From assembly GCF_029541745.1 (NCBI RefSeq), contig NZ_CP089746.1:3596001-3660000 (forward strand): a DNA stretch of 64,000 nt, read 5' to 3'. The notes beneath the pieces are model-generated. The model did no database searches and was not told the origin of the DNA. It saw only the letters and a program-made list of their open reading frames with translations. This DNA is from Streptomyces sp. LX-29. Its GTDB lineage: Bacteria > Actinomycetota > Actinomycetes > Streptomycetales > Streptomycetaceae. Numbering within the stretch: position 1 is the first letter of the stretch; each line of letters starts with the position of its first letter. The translations under genes were made by a program, and so were the position numbers. Below are positions 7,861-16,110 of this stretch, in pieces.

Positions 7861-8880
7861 TCAAGATCCCGCCAGCCGGATCCCCGGTCCGAGCGGCTGC
7901 CCCGCGGGGCCGGGCACCCGGGTGAACGCCCTGCGGTAGGCGGTCGGTGTCGTCCGCATCTGCCGGGTGAAGTGGTGGCGGTACGTGGCCGTGCTGTCGA
8001 AGCCGACCGCGGTGGCGACCTCGTCGATCGACCCCTCGCCCGACTCCAGCAGCGGCAGGCTCGCCGCCACCCGCTGCGAGACGACCCAGCGCATCGGGCT
8101 GACCCCGTTCCGGCGGGCGAAGTGCCGCAGGTAGGAGCGCTCCGACATGCGGGCGGCGCGGGCCAGGGCGGGCACCGAGAGCGGGGTGTGCAGCCGGCGC
8201 AGCGCCCAGGCCATGCTTCGCGCCACGCCGTCGTCCTCCTCGCCGATCGGGCGCACCGCCGCCTCGATGAACTGCGCCTGCCCGCCCTCGCGGTGGGGCG
8301 GCACCACGAAGCGACGGGCCACGGTGTTGGCGACGGCGGCGCCGTGGTCGGCGCGGACCAGATAGAGGCACAGGTCGATGCCGGCGGCGCTGCCGGCGCT
8401 GGTGAGCACGTCGCCGTTGTCGACGTAGAGCACGTCCGGGTCGACCTCGACGTCCGGATGTCGCTCGGCGAGGGTGCGGGCGTACCGCCAGTGGGTGGTG
8501 GCCCGGCGACCGTCCAGCAGCCCGGTCGCGGCGAGCGCGAAGGCGCCCGAGCAGATGGAAACCAGCCGGGCTCCGCGGGTGTGCGCCCGCAGCAGCGCGT
8601 CCACCAGGGCCGGGGAGACCGCCCCGCCCGCGCGGGGCACGCCCGGCACGATCACCGTGTCGGCGGCCGCCAGCGTGTCCAGGCCGTGCTCGGCGCGGAG
8701 CGAGAACCCGCCGATCGCGCGCAGGTCGCGGCCGGGCTCCTCGGCGCAGACCCGCAGCTCGTACCAGGGCAGTTCCCCGAGCTCGGGCCGGGCGAGCCCG
8801 AATACCTCCACCACCACACCGAGTTCGAACGGCGCCATTCCGTCGAACGCCAGCACCGCCACCACGTGCGACTTCGCCAT
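7861..8880 (-). CDS. GlxA-family transcriptional regulator (DJ-1/PfpI plus AraC HTH)
   Basis: A 339-residue regulator. The N-terminal domain (about 5-180) is a DJ-1/PfpI amidotransferase-like fold with the nucleophile elbow VSICSGAFALA (Cys110). The C-terminal 100 residues are an AraC double helix-turn-helix (LARAARMSERSYLRHFARR and IDEVATAVGFDSTATYRHHF). Members respond to small metabolites; the ligand here is unknown. The rhodanese gene follows on the same strand 211 bases later, past a repeat array, and is the obvious candidate target. Confidence 0.9.
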   Translation of the reverse strand: MAKSHVVAVLAFDGMAPFELGVVVEVFGLARPELGELPWYELRVCAEEPGRDLRAIGGFSLRAEHGLDTLAAADTVIVPGVPRAGGAVSPALVDALLRAHTRGARLVSICSGAFALAATGLLDGRRATTHWRYARTLAERHPDVEVDPDVLYVDNGDVLTSAGSAAGIDLCLYLVRADHGAAVANTVARRFVVPPHREGGQAQFIEAAVRPIGEEDDGVARSMAWALRRLHTPLSVPALARAARMSERSYLRHFARRNGVSPMRWVVSQRVAASLPLLESGEGSIDEVATAVGFDSTATYRHHFTRQMRTTPTAYRRAFTRVPGPAGQPLGPGIRLAGS

Positions 8881-8981
8881 GGCCGGATCTTAATGAGAGG
8901 GAGGGTTCCCGCCGGGCGCCGTACGCCACCGTGACGCATGACCGGCGGCGACCCGGTGATACGACGAACGAGGTGAGTGTG

Positions 8982-9305
8982 ATGCCCAGAGGTTCCAGCC
9001 CCAAGCGCGAACGCCAGTACGAGCACATCAAGGAGAGCGCGAAGGACCGGGGCGAGAGTGAGAAGCGGGCCAAGGAGATCGCCGCCCGCACGGTGAACAA
9101 GGAACGGGCCCGGGCGGGCGAGTCCGAAACCGCCAGCCGCAGCTCCCTGGAGGACATGTCCTCCGGGCGGCGCGGCGGCCAGCGTTCCGGCAAGGGCGCG
9201 CAGGGTCCGACGTACGACCAGCTGTACGCCGAGGCCCAGCGGCGCAACGTCGAGGGCCGCTCGCACATGAACAAGGCACAGCTCAAGCGGGCCCTCGGCG
9301 AATGA
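8982..9305 (+). CDS. Small basic protein, plasmid-stabilisation-like family
   Basis: A 107-residue, highly charged protein (MPRGSSPKRERQYEHIKESA). The start at 8982 is chosen because GAGGTGA sits 6-12 bases upstream and relatives begin MPRGS. The middle is basic and polar. The C-terminal segment, SHMNKAQLKRALGE, resembles the helical Rho-N/SAP-like nucleic-acid-binding motif. Streptomyces relatives are labelled plasmid stabilisation proteins, but no mechanism is established. Its stop overlaps the next gene's ATG by four bases, so the two are probably cotranscribed. Confidence 0.75.
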   Translation: MPRGSSPKRERQYEHIKESAKDRGESEKRAKEIAARTVNKERARAGESETASRSSLEDMSSGRRGGQRSGKGAQGPTYDQLYAEAQRRNVEGRSHMNKAQLKRALGE

Positions 9306-9778
9306 CCGAGCGCAGGGGGCGGGACGAGACGGACGAGGAGCGCGCCGACCGGATGTGGGGCGACCTCCTCCAGGAGGTCCGGGTGGCCCAGACCGGCGTC
9401 CAGGTGCTGTTCGCCTTCCTCCTGGCCGTCGTCTTCACCCCGCGCTACGAGGAGCTGGGCCAGGCCGACCAGACGATCTACATCGTCACCGTGGTGCTGG
9501 GCGCGGCGACGACCGGGGCGCTGATCGGACCCGTCTCCTTCCACCGCCTCGTCTCCGGCCGCCGCATCAAGCCGGAGACGGTGCGGTGGGCGCACCGGCT
9601 GACCAACATCGGGCTGGTGCTGCTGCTGGGCACGATGGTCTCGGCGCTGCTCCTGGTGCTGCGGGTGGCCACCCACAACGCCTTCGTGCCGTGGATGGTC
9701 GCCCTGGTCTTCCTCTGGTACGTGCTGTGCTGGTACGTGCTGCCGCTGTGGGCCCGGCACCGCCACCGCGCGGACTGA
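9302..9778 (+). CDS. DUF6328-type four-helix membrane protein
   Basis: A 158-residue protein with a charged N-terminus (RGRDETDEERADRMWGDLLQ) followed by four hydrophobic segments at about 35-50, 63-82, 105-122 and 128-150. The motif LLQEVRVAQTGVQVLFAFLL matches a widespread actinobacterial membrane family of unknown function. It starts inside the stop of the preceding gene (ATGA), so the two form an operon. No enzymatic residues are evident. Confidence 0.75.
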   Translation: MTERRGRDETDEERADRMWGDLLQEVRVAQTGVQVLFAFLLAVVFTPRYEELGQADQTIYIVTVVLGAATTGALIGPVSFHRLVSGRRIKPETVRWAHRLTNIGLVLLLGTMVSALLLVLRVATHNAFVPWMVALVFLWYVLCWYVLPLWARHRHRAD

Positions 9779-9787
9779 ACCACGGGG

Positions 9788-9994
9788 CGCACCGGGGCCC
9801 TGGCCCTCGCCCCGCCAGATCGTGCCGCTCAGGTCGGTTCCGCGGACCAGCCGGACGCGGCGCGGGTCGATGCGGATCACGTGGTACTCGGGGTCGTCGG
9901 GGCCGCCGCTCCAGTACCGGATCGGGTCGTAGCCGACGCCGGGCGGGCCGCCCTCGACGTACAGGTCCCAGGCGTGGCCCCGGGGTGGGGCGGG
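9788..9994 (-). pseudogene. C-terminal remnant of a pyridoxamine-phosphate-oxidase-like gene
   Basis: Reading leftward from the MFS stop codon, the frame gives GHAWDLYVEGG, then RYWSGGPDDPEYHVIRIDPR and RVRLVRGTDLSGTIW. That matches the conserved C-terminus of FMN-binding pyridoxamine 5'-phosphate oxidase family proteins as I recall it. There is no start codon, and the N-terminal two thirds are missing, replaced by the MFS gene. The fragment is in the same frame as the MFS gene, directly after its stop. I read it as a decayed gene and not a readthrough product. Confidence 0.55.
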
Positions 9995-11431
9995 TCAGCG
10001 GGCGGCGGGGGTCTGCGCGCGGTCGGCGGCGCCCGTGTCCCCCGCTGCCGCGACCACGCCCGGTCGGCGGCCGGACCGCAGCCCGAAGGCGCCGACGGCG
10101 GCGGCGAGCAGCGCGGTGACCACCGGGACGACGAGGCCGGCGTGGTAGCCGTCGAGCAGCGCCGCGGGGCTGTTCCCGTCGGTGGCGGCGACGTTGACCG
10201 CGGTGACGGCGGAGAGGCCGAGCGCGGCCCCGAACTGGAAGGAGGTGTAGAGCAGACCGCCGGCCAGGCCCTGTTCCTCCTCCCGGACGCCCTCCGTGGC
10301 GACGATGGTCAGCGGGCCGTACGCCAGCGCGAAGCCGAGGCTGAGGAGGACCAGGCTCGGCAGCATCATCGGATACGTCCAGTCGGCGCCGACCGGCAGG
10401 AACAACCCGTACGCGAGCGCCGCCAGCAGCAGCCCGCCGAAGATCACCCGGGCGTTGCCGAACCGGTCGACCAGCTTGGGGGTGAGGGTGGGCGACAGGA
10501 CCGAGTCGAGGCCGATGACGACCATCGCGAGGCTCGTCTGGAGCGTGGACCAGCCGCGCAGCTCCTGGAGGTAGAGCACCACGAGGAACTGGAAGCCGAA
10601 GAAGCCGGCGGCGAAGAGCAGTCCCACGACGTTGGCGCGGACCAGCGGGCCGCCGCGGAGGAGGCCGAGGCGGACCAGCGGGGCGGCGGCGCGGCGCTCG
10701 ACGGCGACGAAGGCGGCGAAGAGGGCCAGCCCCGCGGCGAGGGTGCCGATGGTCTGGCCGAGGCTCGCGTGGGCGGCCCGCTCGACGCCCAGGACCAGCA
10801 GCACGATGGCCGCGGTGACGCTCACCGCGCCCGCCAGATCGACGCGCTGCCCGGTCCGGTCCGGGCGGGGCGAGGCGGGCACCAGCGTCAGCGCGCCGAC
10901 CAGGATGACCGCGGAGAGGACGACGGGGGCGAAGAACACCCAGCGCCAGTCGACCGCGGTGAGCAGCCCGCCGACGACCAGGCCGACGGAGAAGCCGCCG
11001 GCCGCGGTCCCGGAGTAGATCAGCAACGCCTTGTTGCGCTGCGGCCCCTCCGCGAAGCTCGTGGTGATGATGGACAGGCCGGCCGGTGTCATGAAGGCGG
11101 CCGCCACCCCGGTGACGAACCGCGCGGTGATCAGCATCCAGCCTTCGGTGGCGAAGCCGCCCAGGCCGGAGAAGAGCAGGAAGACCGCCAGCCAGAGGAC
11201 GAACATCCGGCGGCGCCCGAAGAGGTCGGCCGCGCGCCCGCCCAGCAGCATGAAGCCGCCGTAGCCGAGGACGTAGGCGCTCATCACCCACTGGAGCTCG
11301 CCGGTGGACATGCCGAGCTCGGCGCGGATCGACGGCAGGGCCACATTGAGCATGGCCACGTCGATGCCCTCCAGGAAGATCGCCCCGCACAGGACGAACA
11401 GCACGCCCCAATTTCTCGCGCTCATCTGCAT
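9995..11431 (-). CDS. MFS drug:H+ antiporter, DHA2-like
   Basis: A 478-residue membrane transporter with about 14 predicted helices. It has the MFS motif A region RAADLFGRRRMF (about 64-75) and the motif C-like TGVAAAFMTPAGLSI. It exports small molecules using the proton gradient; the substrate is unknown. It is divergent from the LysR gene at 11582 across a 150-bp promoter region, the usual arrangement for a LysR-controlled efflux pump. Its downstream flank is the oxidase remnant at 9788-9994. Confidence 0.88.
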   Translation of the reverse strand: MQMSARNWGVLFVLCGAIFLEGIDVAMLNVALPSIRAELGMSTGELQWVMSAYVLGYGGFMLLGGRAADLFGRRRMFVLWLAVFLLFSGLGGFATEGWMLITARFVTGVAAAFMTPAGLSIITTSFAEGPQRNKALLIYSGTAAGGFSVGLVVGGLLTAVDWRWVFFAPVVLSAVILVGALTLVPASPRPDRTGQRVDLAGAVSVTAAIVLLVLGVERAAHASLGQTIGTLAAGLALFAAFVAVERRAAAPLVRLGLLRGGPLVRANVVGLLFAAGFFGFQFLVVLYLQELRGWSTLQTSLAMVVIGLDSVLSPTLTPKLVDRFGNARVIFGGLLLAALAYGLFLPVGADWTYPMMLPSLVLLSLGFALAYGPLTIVATEGVREEEQGLAGGLLYTSFQFGAALGLSAVTAVNVAATDGNSPAALLDGYHAGLVVPVVTALLAAAVGAFGLRSGRRPGVVAAAGDTGAADRAQTPAAR

Positions 11432-11581
11432 TTCCGTGATTCCTCTGGTCGGTCGAGACGGTGACGGCGGGGGAAGTTCTCCGCCCCACCACCCTCGATC
11501 GGCCGGGGAGGGGGAACAACGGCGAAGATCGCAATGTTGGTTCAGTCAGGCTTACCGATCCGCGGGACCGAAGGGGCGGCC

Positions 11582-12553
11582 ATGGAGCGCGACGAACTGG
11601 AGTGCTTCCTGATCCTCGCCGAGGAGCTGCACTTCGGGCGCACCGCGGACCGCATGCGGCTGTCCCGGGCCCGGGTGAGCCAGCTGGTGCGGCGGCTCGA
11701 ACGTCGCGTCGGCGCCCCGCTGTTCGCCCGCACCAGCCGCCGGGTCGCCCTCACCGCCCTCGGGCGGCAGCTTCGCGAGGATCTCGCCCCGCACCATCGC
11801 GCGATCGACGCGGCCGTCGCCAGGGCCGCCGCCACCGCGCGCGGCGTCAGCGGCGTGCTGCACGTCGGCTTCTCCAGCCCGCTGGCCGGGGAGGTCGTGA
11901 TGAAGACGGCCGAGGCGCTGCGCGCCGGCCACCCGGGGCTCGACGTCGAGATCTGCGAGGTGCCGCTGGCGGACCCCTACGGGCCGTTGCGCAAGGGCGA
12001 CTTCGACATCCAGCTCATCGAGCTGCCCGTGCGGGAGGCGGACCTGGGCGAGGGACCCGCGCTGCTCACCGAGGAGCGGGTGTTGGCCGTCGCGGCCGGG
12101 CATCCGCTCGCCGCCCGGCGGCGGGTCTCGCTCGAGGAGCTGGCCGAGGTGCCCCTGCTGACCGTCGAGGGCGAACTCCCCGCGTACCGACGGGAGCACC
12201 ACGGCCCCGCGCGGACCCCGAACGGCCGGCCCATCCCGCGCGGCCCCGGCATCACCAGCCTGCAGGAGGCGCTGATGCTGGTCGCCGCGGGCAAGGGCGC
12301 CTTCCTCACCACCGCGCACACCGCCGCCTACCACCCCCGTCCCGGGGTCGCCTACCTGCCGCTGGACGACGTGGCCCCGGTCGGCTACGGACTGGTGTGG
12401 CGGGCGGCCGACAGCACCGGCGCCGTGCGGGCCTTCGCCCGGACGGCGCTGAAGACGGCCCAGGAGCCGTCCGAGCCAGGCCGGGGCGAGTCCGAGCCGG
12501 CCCGGGGCGCGGCCCCACGCCAGGTCGCGGAGCCGGCCGGGGCCCCGGCCTGA
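11582..12553 (+). CDS. LysR-family transcriptional regulator
   Basis: A 323-residue regulator. It has an N-terminal winged helix-turn-helix (MERDELECFLILAEELHFGR, then TADRMRLSRARVSQLVRRLE) and a periplasmic-binding-like effector domain (about 90-290). The start at 11582 aligns with the family's usual beginning; the longer frame from 11534 adds 16 residues in promoter DNA. It is divergent from the MFS transporter, which it probably controls along with itself. The effector is unknown. The C-terminal 35 residues are Pro/Glu-rich and probably disordered. Confidence 0.88.
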   Translation: MERDELECFLILAEELHFGRTADRMRLSRARVSQLVRRLERRVGAPLFARTSRRVALTALGRQLREDLAPHHRAIDAAVARAAATARGVSGVLHVGFSSPLAGEVVMKTAEALRAGHPGLDVEICEVPLADPYGPLRKGDFDIQLIELPVREADLGEGPALLTEERVLAVAAGHPLAARRRVSLEELAEVPLLTVEGELPAYRREHHGPARTPNGRPIPRGPGITSLQEALMLVAAGKGAFLTTAHTAAYHPRPGVAYLPLDDVAPVGYGLVWRAADSTGAVRAFARTALKTAQEPSEPGRGESEPARGAAPRQVAEPAGAPA

Positions 12554-12575
12554 AGCGGACCGTCGCCGACCGGGC

Positions 12576-13829
12576 TCAGCCCACGAGGCGGTCGAAGGCG
12601 ATGTTCAGATGCCGTGGGCCGCGCAGCACCGCGTTCCGGCGGTAGGGCGGCGGGTCCTCGACCAGGTGCGGGCCCTCCAGTCGGCGGGCCAGCTCGGCGA
12701 GGGCGATCTGTGCCTCCAGCCGGGCCAGCGGGGCGCCGAAGCAGCTGTGGATTCCGCTGCCGAAGCCCAGGTGCTGGATGTCCGGGCGGTCGGGGTCGAA
12801 GCGGTCGGGGTCGGCGAAGCGCCGCGGATCGCGGTTGCCCGAGGCCAGGATCAGCCAGAGCGAGGCCCCCTTGGGGACGGTGGTGCCGGCGATCTCGATG
12901 TCGGCGAGGGTGGTGCGCTGGGGCAGCAGTTGCACCGGAGGTTCGAAGCGCAGCAGTTCCTCCACCAGCGGGACGGCCAGGCCGGGTTCGTCCCGCAGCC
13001 GCTGGAGCACCGGCGGGTTGCGCAGCAGGGTGAGCATCCCGTTGGTGATGAGGTTGACCGTGGTCTCATGGCCGGCGATCAGCAGCAGCGCGGCGGTGGT
13101 GAGCACTTCCAGATGGCTCATCTGCCCGTCCGGGCCGTGCCCGGCGGCCAGCGCGGAGAGCAGGTCGTCGCCGGGGGTGCGGCGGCGCTCCTCGATCAGG
13201 CCGGAGAGGTACATCCCCAGCTCGGTACGGGCCCCCTGGGCGACGCGCCGTCGCTCGACCGGGTCCGCGGACGGATCCGGGTCCAGGCTGGCGGCGATGG
13301 TGTCGGCCCAGGTGTGGAAGCGCGTCTCGTCCTCGCGCGGGATACCGAGCAGCCGGCAGATCACGGTCACCGGGAACGGATAGGAGAAGGAGTCCACCAG
13401 GTCGATCCGGGTCCGGTCGCCGAAGCCGTCGATCAGGTCGGCGACGATCCGGGTGAGTTCGCCGCGCATCTCGTGGATCCGGCGAGGGGTGTGCGGGGGG
13501 CCGAACGGGGTCATCGCCATCCGGCGCAGCCGGTCGTGCTCGGGCGGGTCGAGCCGCAGGAAGCTGGGCGGCAGCCCCGAGCCCTCCTCCTCCTCGGTCG
13601 CCCCCGCGACCTCGGGGGAGAGCCGCGCGGCCGCGGGGGACAGATTGCGGGCGTCGGAGCTGATCCGCGGATCGTGCAGCAGGCCCCGGATCTCCCAGTA
13701 GGTGCTGACCACGTACGGGCCGTCCTCCTCGTGCAGCACCGGCGTCTTCCTCAGCTCGGCGTACAAGGGGTACGGGTCGGCGCGGTTGGCGTAGTCGGTG
13801 ATCTGCCGCAGGAGGGTGCCGTGCGTCAT
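12576..13829 (-). CDS. Cytochrome P450 (class I)
   Basis: A 417-residue soluble P450. It shows the I-helix oxygen-activation motif AGHETT, the K-helix ExxR in VEELLRFEPP, and the heme loop FGSGIHSCFGAPLARLE with its Cys ligand. It is expected to hydroxylate a small hydrophobic substrate using electrons from the ferredoxin and reductase encoded just upstream. The start at 13829 is preceded by AAGGA and gives a normal P450 length; the 63-residue extension upstream is Pro/Arg-rich shadow. The substrate cannot be told. No biosynthetic core gene flanks it, so a catabolic or tailoring role is open. Confidence 0.92.
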   Translation of the reverse strand: MTHGTLLRQITDYANRADPYPLYAELRKTPVLHEEDGPYVVSTYWEIRGLLHDPRISSDARNLSPAAARLSPEVAGATEEEEGSGLPPSFLRLDPPEHDRLRRMAMTPFGPPHTPRRIHEMRGELTRIVADLIDGFGDRTRIDLVDSFSYPFPVTVICRLLGIPREDETRFHTWADTIAASLDPDPSADPVERRRVAQGARTELGMYLSGLIEERRRTPGDDLLSALAAGHGPDGQMSHLEVLTTAALLLIAGHETTVNLITNGMLTLLRNPPVLQRLRDEPGLAVPLVEELLRFEPPVQLLPQRTTLADIEIAGTTVPKGASLWLILASGNRDPRRFADPDRFDPDRPDIQHLGFGSGIHSCFGAPLARLEAQIALAELARRLEGPHLVEDPPPYRRNAVLRGPRHLNIAFDRLVG

Positions 13830-14042
13830 GGGGAGTCCTTGGGCGGAGGCGGCGGAGCCGCGGGACGTGCGGGGCGGGGTCGTCGGGCGATACAGGCGGG
13901 TCGACGGGAGATGCGGACGGCTGGTCTGGCGTGGGGCCGGACGGTCGGGGCCGCGGCGCGTCCGTCGGGCGTACGGCCGGGGCCGGCGAGGCGAGCGGGG
14001 GCGGGGCGGGGCGGGCACGGGCGGGCCGCCGCGGCGCCTCGC

Positions 14043-15437
14043 TCAGACCCGGGCCGGGGTGAAGGTGATCCGACGGTCGGTCGGCGAGTAGCCGCTGACC
14101 GTGACGGTCGGCCCATGGGTGGGCTGCGAGGGGTCGGGGAAGCCGGCCGGGACCGGGTGCAGGTTCTCGGCCCGGCGATCCACGGTGGTGAAGGCGGGTG
14201 GGAAGGGCGCGGCCGACTCGATCTGCCGCTGGTAGAAGTCCAGCCACTTCGTCTGGTCGAAGGTGACGGCGGCGATGACCCGGCCCTGGTAGCCGTAGAC
14301 GCCGGTGAAACGGCGCTCGGCGAGCGCGCCTTGGGCGATGAGCAGCTGCTCGCCCATGGGCGGGACGCCGACCGACTTGATGTTGACCCCGAACTGCGAG
14401 GACCAGAAGGCCGGCACGTTGAGGTGCGGACGGCGGTCGGCACTGGCGTGGATCATGTTGTGCGCCGCGATCTCGGCCTGGGCGACGGCGTTCCCCCAGT
14501 GCTCCAGGGAGAGGAACTGGTACCCGAAGAGCGGATGCGGGGACCGGGCGACGTCCCCGGCCGCGAAGATGTCGTCGGTGACGATGCCGCTGGCGTCGAA
14601 GGCGCGGCAGCCGGCGTCACACGCGATGCCGCGGGGCCCGGCGCCGAGCCCGGAGCCGGCCAGCCACTCGGTGTTGCGGGTCGCGCCGAGCGCGACCACC
14701 GCCACATCGGTGTCGACGGTCTCGCCGTCGGCCAGATGGGCGCGGCACAGCCGCCCGGCCGAGTCCCCCTCCAGCCGGGTCACCATCGCCCCGCAGCGCA
14801 GGTCCACTCCGTGCTCGCGCTGGAGGGCGGCGGCCACCTCGCCGACCACGGCCCCGAGCGCGCCCACCAGCGGGGCCGCGCCGCGCTCCACGACGGTGAC
14901 CGGAAGCCCCCGTTCACGGCAGGCGGAGGCGATCTCCGAGCCAGTGAATCCGGCGCCGATGACCACCACCCGGCGCGGCCCGGCCCGCAGCCGGGCGTAC
15001 AGCCGGGCCGCGTCGTCCCGGTCCCGCAGCACGAACACCCCGTCCAGTTCGGCCTCCAACTCATGCGGCCACGGACGGGCCCGGACCCCGGTGGTGATCA
15101 GCAGCCGGTCGTACTCCACCTCGTCGCCGTCGGCCAGCCGCACCGTGCGGGCGGCCATGTCCAGCCCGGTGGCGGCGACGCCGAGCCGCCAGGTCGCGTC
15201 GATCTCCCGGCGCCGGGGGAGGGTGGTGCGGTCGGCGGCGGCCTTGCCCAGCAGCACCTGTTTGGAGAGCGGCGGCCGGTCGTACGGCTCGGCCGGCTCG
15301 TCCCCGATCAGGGTGAGCGAGCCGGTGAAGCCTTCGACGCGCAGGGTCTCGGCCGCGCGCAGTCCGGCCAGCGAGGCGCCCACGATCACGATCCGGCCCT
15401 CGCGCCGCAGCCGCTCGAGGGTTCCGTCAGCGGGCAT
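14043..15437 (-). CDS. FAD/NAD(P)H-dependent ferredoxin reductase
   Basis: A 464-residue flavoprotein of the putidaredoxin-reductase type. It has an N-terminal FAD dinucleotide fold (IVIVGASLAGLRAAETLR), a central NAD(P)H fold (VVVIGAGFTGSEIASACRER), a second FAD motif (DDIFAAGDVA) and a C-terminal reductase domain from about 330. It passes electrons from NAD(P)H to the ferredoxin encoded immediately upstream, whose 3' end its start overlaps by 11 bases. The P450 gene follows after 213 bp without a gene. Together the three make a complete class I P450 system. Confidence 0.9.
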   Translation of the reverse strand: MPADGTLERLRREGRIVIVGASLAGLRAAETLRVEGFTGSLTLIGDEPAEPYDRPPLSKQVLLGKAAADRTTLPRRREIDATWRLGVAATGLDMAARTVRLADGDEVEYDRLLITTGVRARPWPHELEAELDGVFVLRDRDDAARLYARLRAGPRRVVVIGAGFTGSEIASACRERGLPVTVVERGAAPLVGALGAVVGEVAAALQREHGVDLRCGAMVTRLEGDSAGRLCRAHLADGETVDTDVAVVALGATRNTEWLAGSGLGAGPRGIACDAGCRAFDASGIVTDDIFAAGDVARSPHPLFGYQFLSLEHWGNAVAQAEIAAHNMIHASADRRPHLNVPAFWSSQFGVNIKSVGVPPMGEQLLIAQGALAERRFTGVYGYQGRVIAAVTFDQTKWLDFYQRQIESAAPFPPAFTTVDRRAENLHPVPAGFPDPSQPTHGPTVTVSGYSPTDRRITFTPARV

Positions 15438-15684
15438 CGGAGCCCACCCCCGCGGCCGCGGAGTCGACGCGCCCGCCGGTGCCGGTCGGGGCCTCGGTGT
15501 CCTCGACCGTGATGGCCCGGACCGGACACGCGGTCGCCGCGCGCAGCACGTTCTCCCGCTGCACCGCGTCGGCGTGCGGGTTGTACAACAGCGCCTCTTC
15601 GCCGTGCATGGTGAAGACGTCGGGCGCCAGGAAGGCGCACTGCGCATAGCCCTGACAGCGGACGAGATCGACCACAAGTCTCAT
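15427..15684 (-). CDS. P450-type [3Fe-4S]-like ferredoxin
   Basis: An 85-residue ferredoxin beginning MRLVVDLVRCQGYAQC. Cysteines in CQGYAQC (C-x5-C) and in the later ACPVRAI motif fit the three-cysteine [3Fe-4S] clusters common in Streptomyces P450 operons. The start at 15684 is chosen because conserved homologues begin MRLVVD; two upstream in-frame starts add non-conserved residues. It is the first gene of the ferredoxin, reductase, P450 unit. The promoter should lie in the structured region at 15685-15890. Confidence 0.88.
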   Translation of the reverse strand: MRLVVDLVRCQGYAQCAFLAPDVFTMHGEEALLYNPHADAVQRENVLRAATACPVRAITVEDTEAPTGTGGRVDSAAAGVGSDAR

Positions 15685-15766
15685 ATGCCCCAGCATGGGT
15701 GGGCTCTCGCGGTCACGCGCGCACAACCGGACCAAAGGGGTGACCCCCGAAGGCCGTCACCGATTC

Positions 15767-15780
15767 GTGACATCCCTCAC
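15767..15780. promoter_or_regulatory. CRP/FNR-like palindrome GTGA-N6-TCAC
   Basis: GTGACATCCCTCAC matches the general CRP-family half sites exactly, though it differs at one position from the GTG-N6-GNCAC form described for Streptomyces Crp. It lies 83 bp upstream of the ferredoxin start and touches the left arm of the long inverted repeat at 15778. Confidence 0.4.
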
Positions 15781-15976
15781 AGCGCATTCCGCTTCTCACC
15801 CCGCCGGATAGTAGAGAAGCACCGGCCGACATTTGAGACGCGTCCCGCCCGGAATGGACATTTGTCGCACAGGGCGAGGAATGCGCTGTGATCCACTCAG
15901 CGATTTCCGTCGTCTGGTCCGCGCATAAGGGGATTTGACGGTCCACCAGATTTCGTGGCGCATCCCCGCGTGCGGG
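15778..15976. other. Highly structured leader or MITE-like inverted repeat
   Basis: CACAGCGCATTCC (15778-15790) is perfectly complementary to 15878-15890. Directly inside, GCTTCTC (15791-15797) pairs with GAGAAGC (15814-15820). CATTCCG (15785-15791) could instead pair with CGGAATG (15850-15856), giving two exclusive folds. Further stems follow: GGGGAT with ATCCCC (15929-15934, 15962-15967), CCAC with GTGG inside it, and CCCG with CGGG. The region separates the divergent ferredoxin and CAP-protein genes. It may be a cis-acting RNA in the 330-base CAP leader or a small terminal-inverted-repeat element. No known riboswitch consensus is recognised, and the gap 15685-16110 otherwise holds no gene. 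Confidence 0.5.
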
Positions 15977-16110
15977 AAGAGCATGCCCACTCACGCATCG
16001 CAAGAACCCTGCCGCCCTACGAGTCTGCTTAGTAACGCAGGTCATTGCCGGGCCCCTTCGGCGGTCTCCAGAATGACGGTCCCCCCACGAAAACGAGGTG
16101 AGGTCGCAAT

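Noticed and set aside
12609..15512. A 967-codon frame antisense to the P450/ferredoxin reductase operon
   Set aside because: It is a GC-shadow frame: its protein is rich in Arg, Gly and Val without any recognisable domain, while the opposite strand encodes complete conserved proteins.
15685..16110. A c-di-AMP (ydaO-like) riboswitch in front of the CAP gene
   Set aside because: Streptomyces cell-wall-related genes sometimes carry one, but the conserved core sequences of that riboswitch are not found here. Only the stems described were seen.
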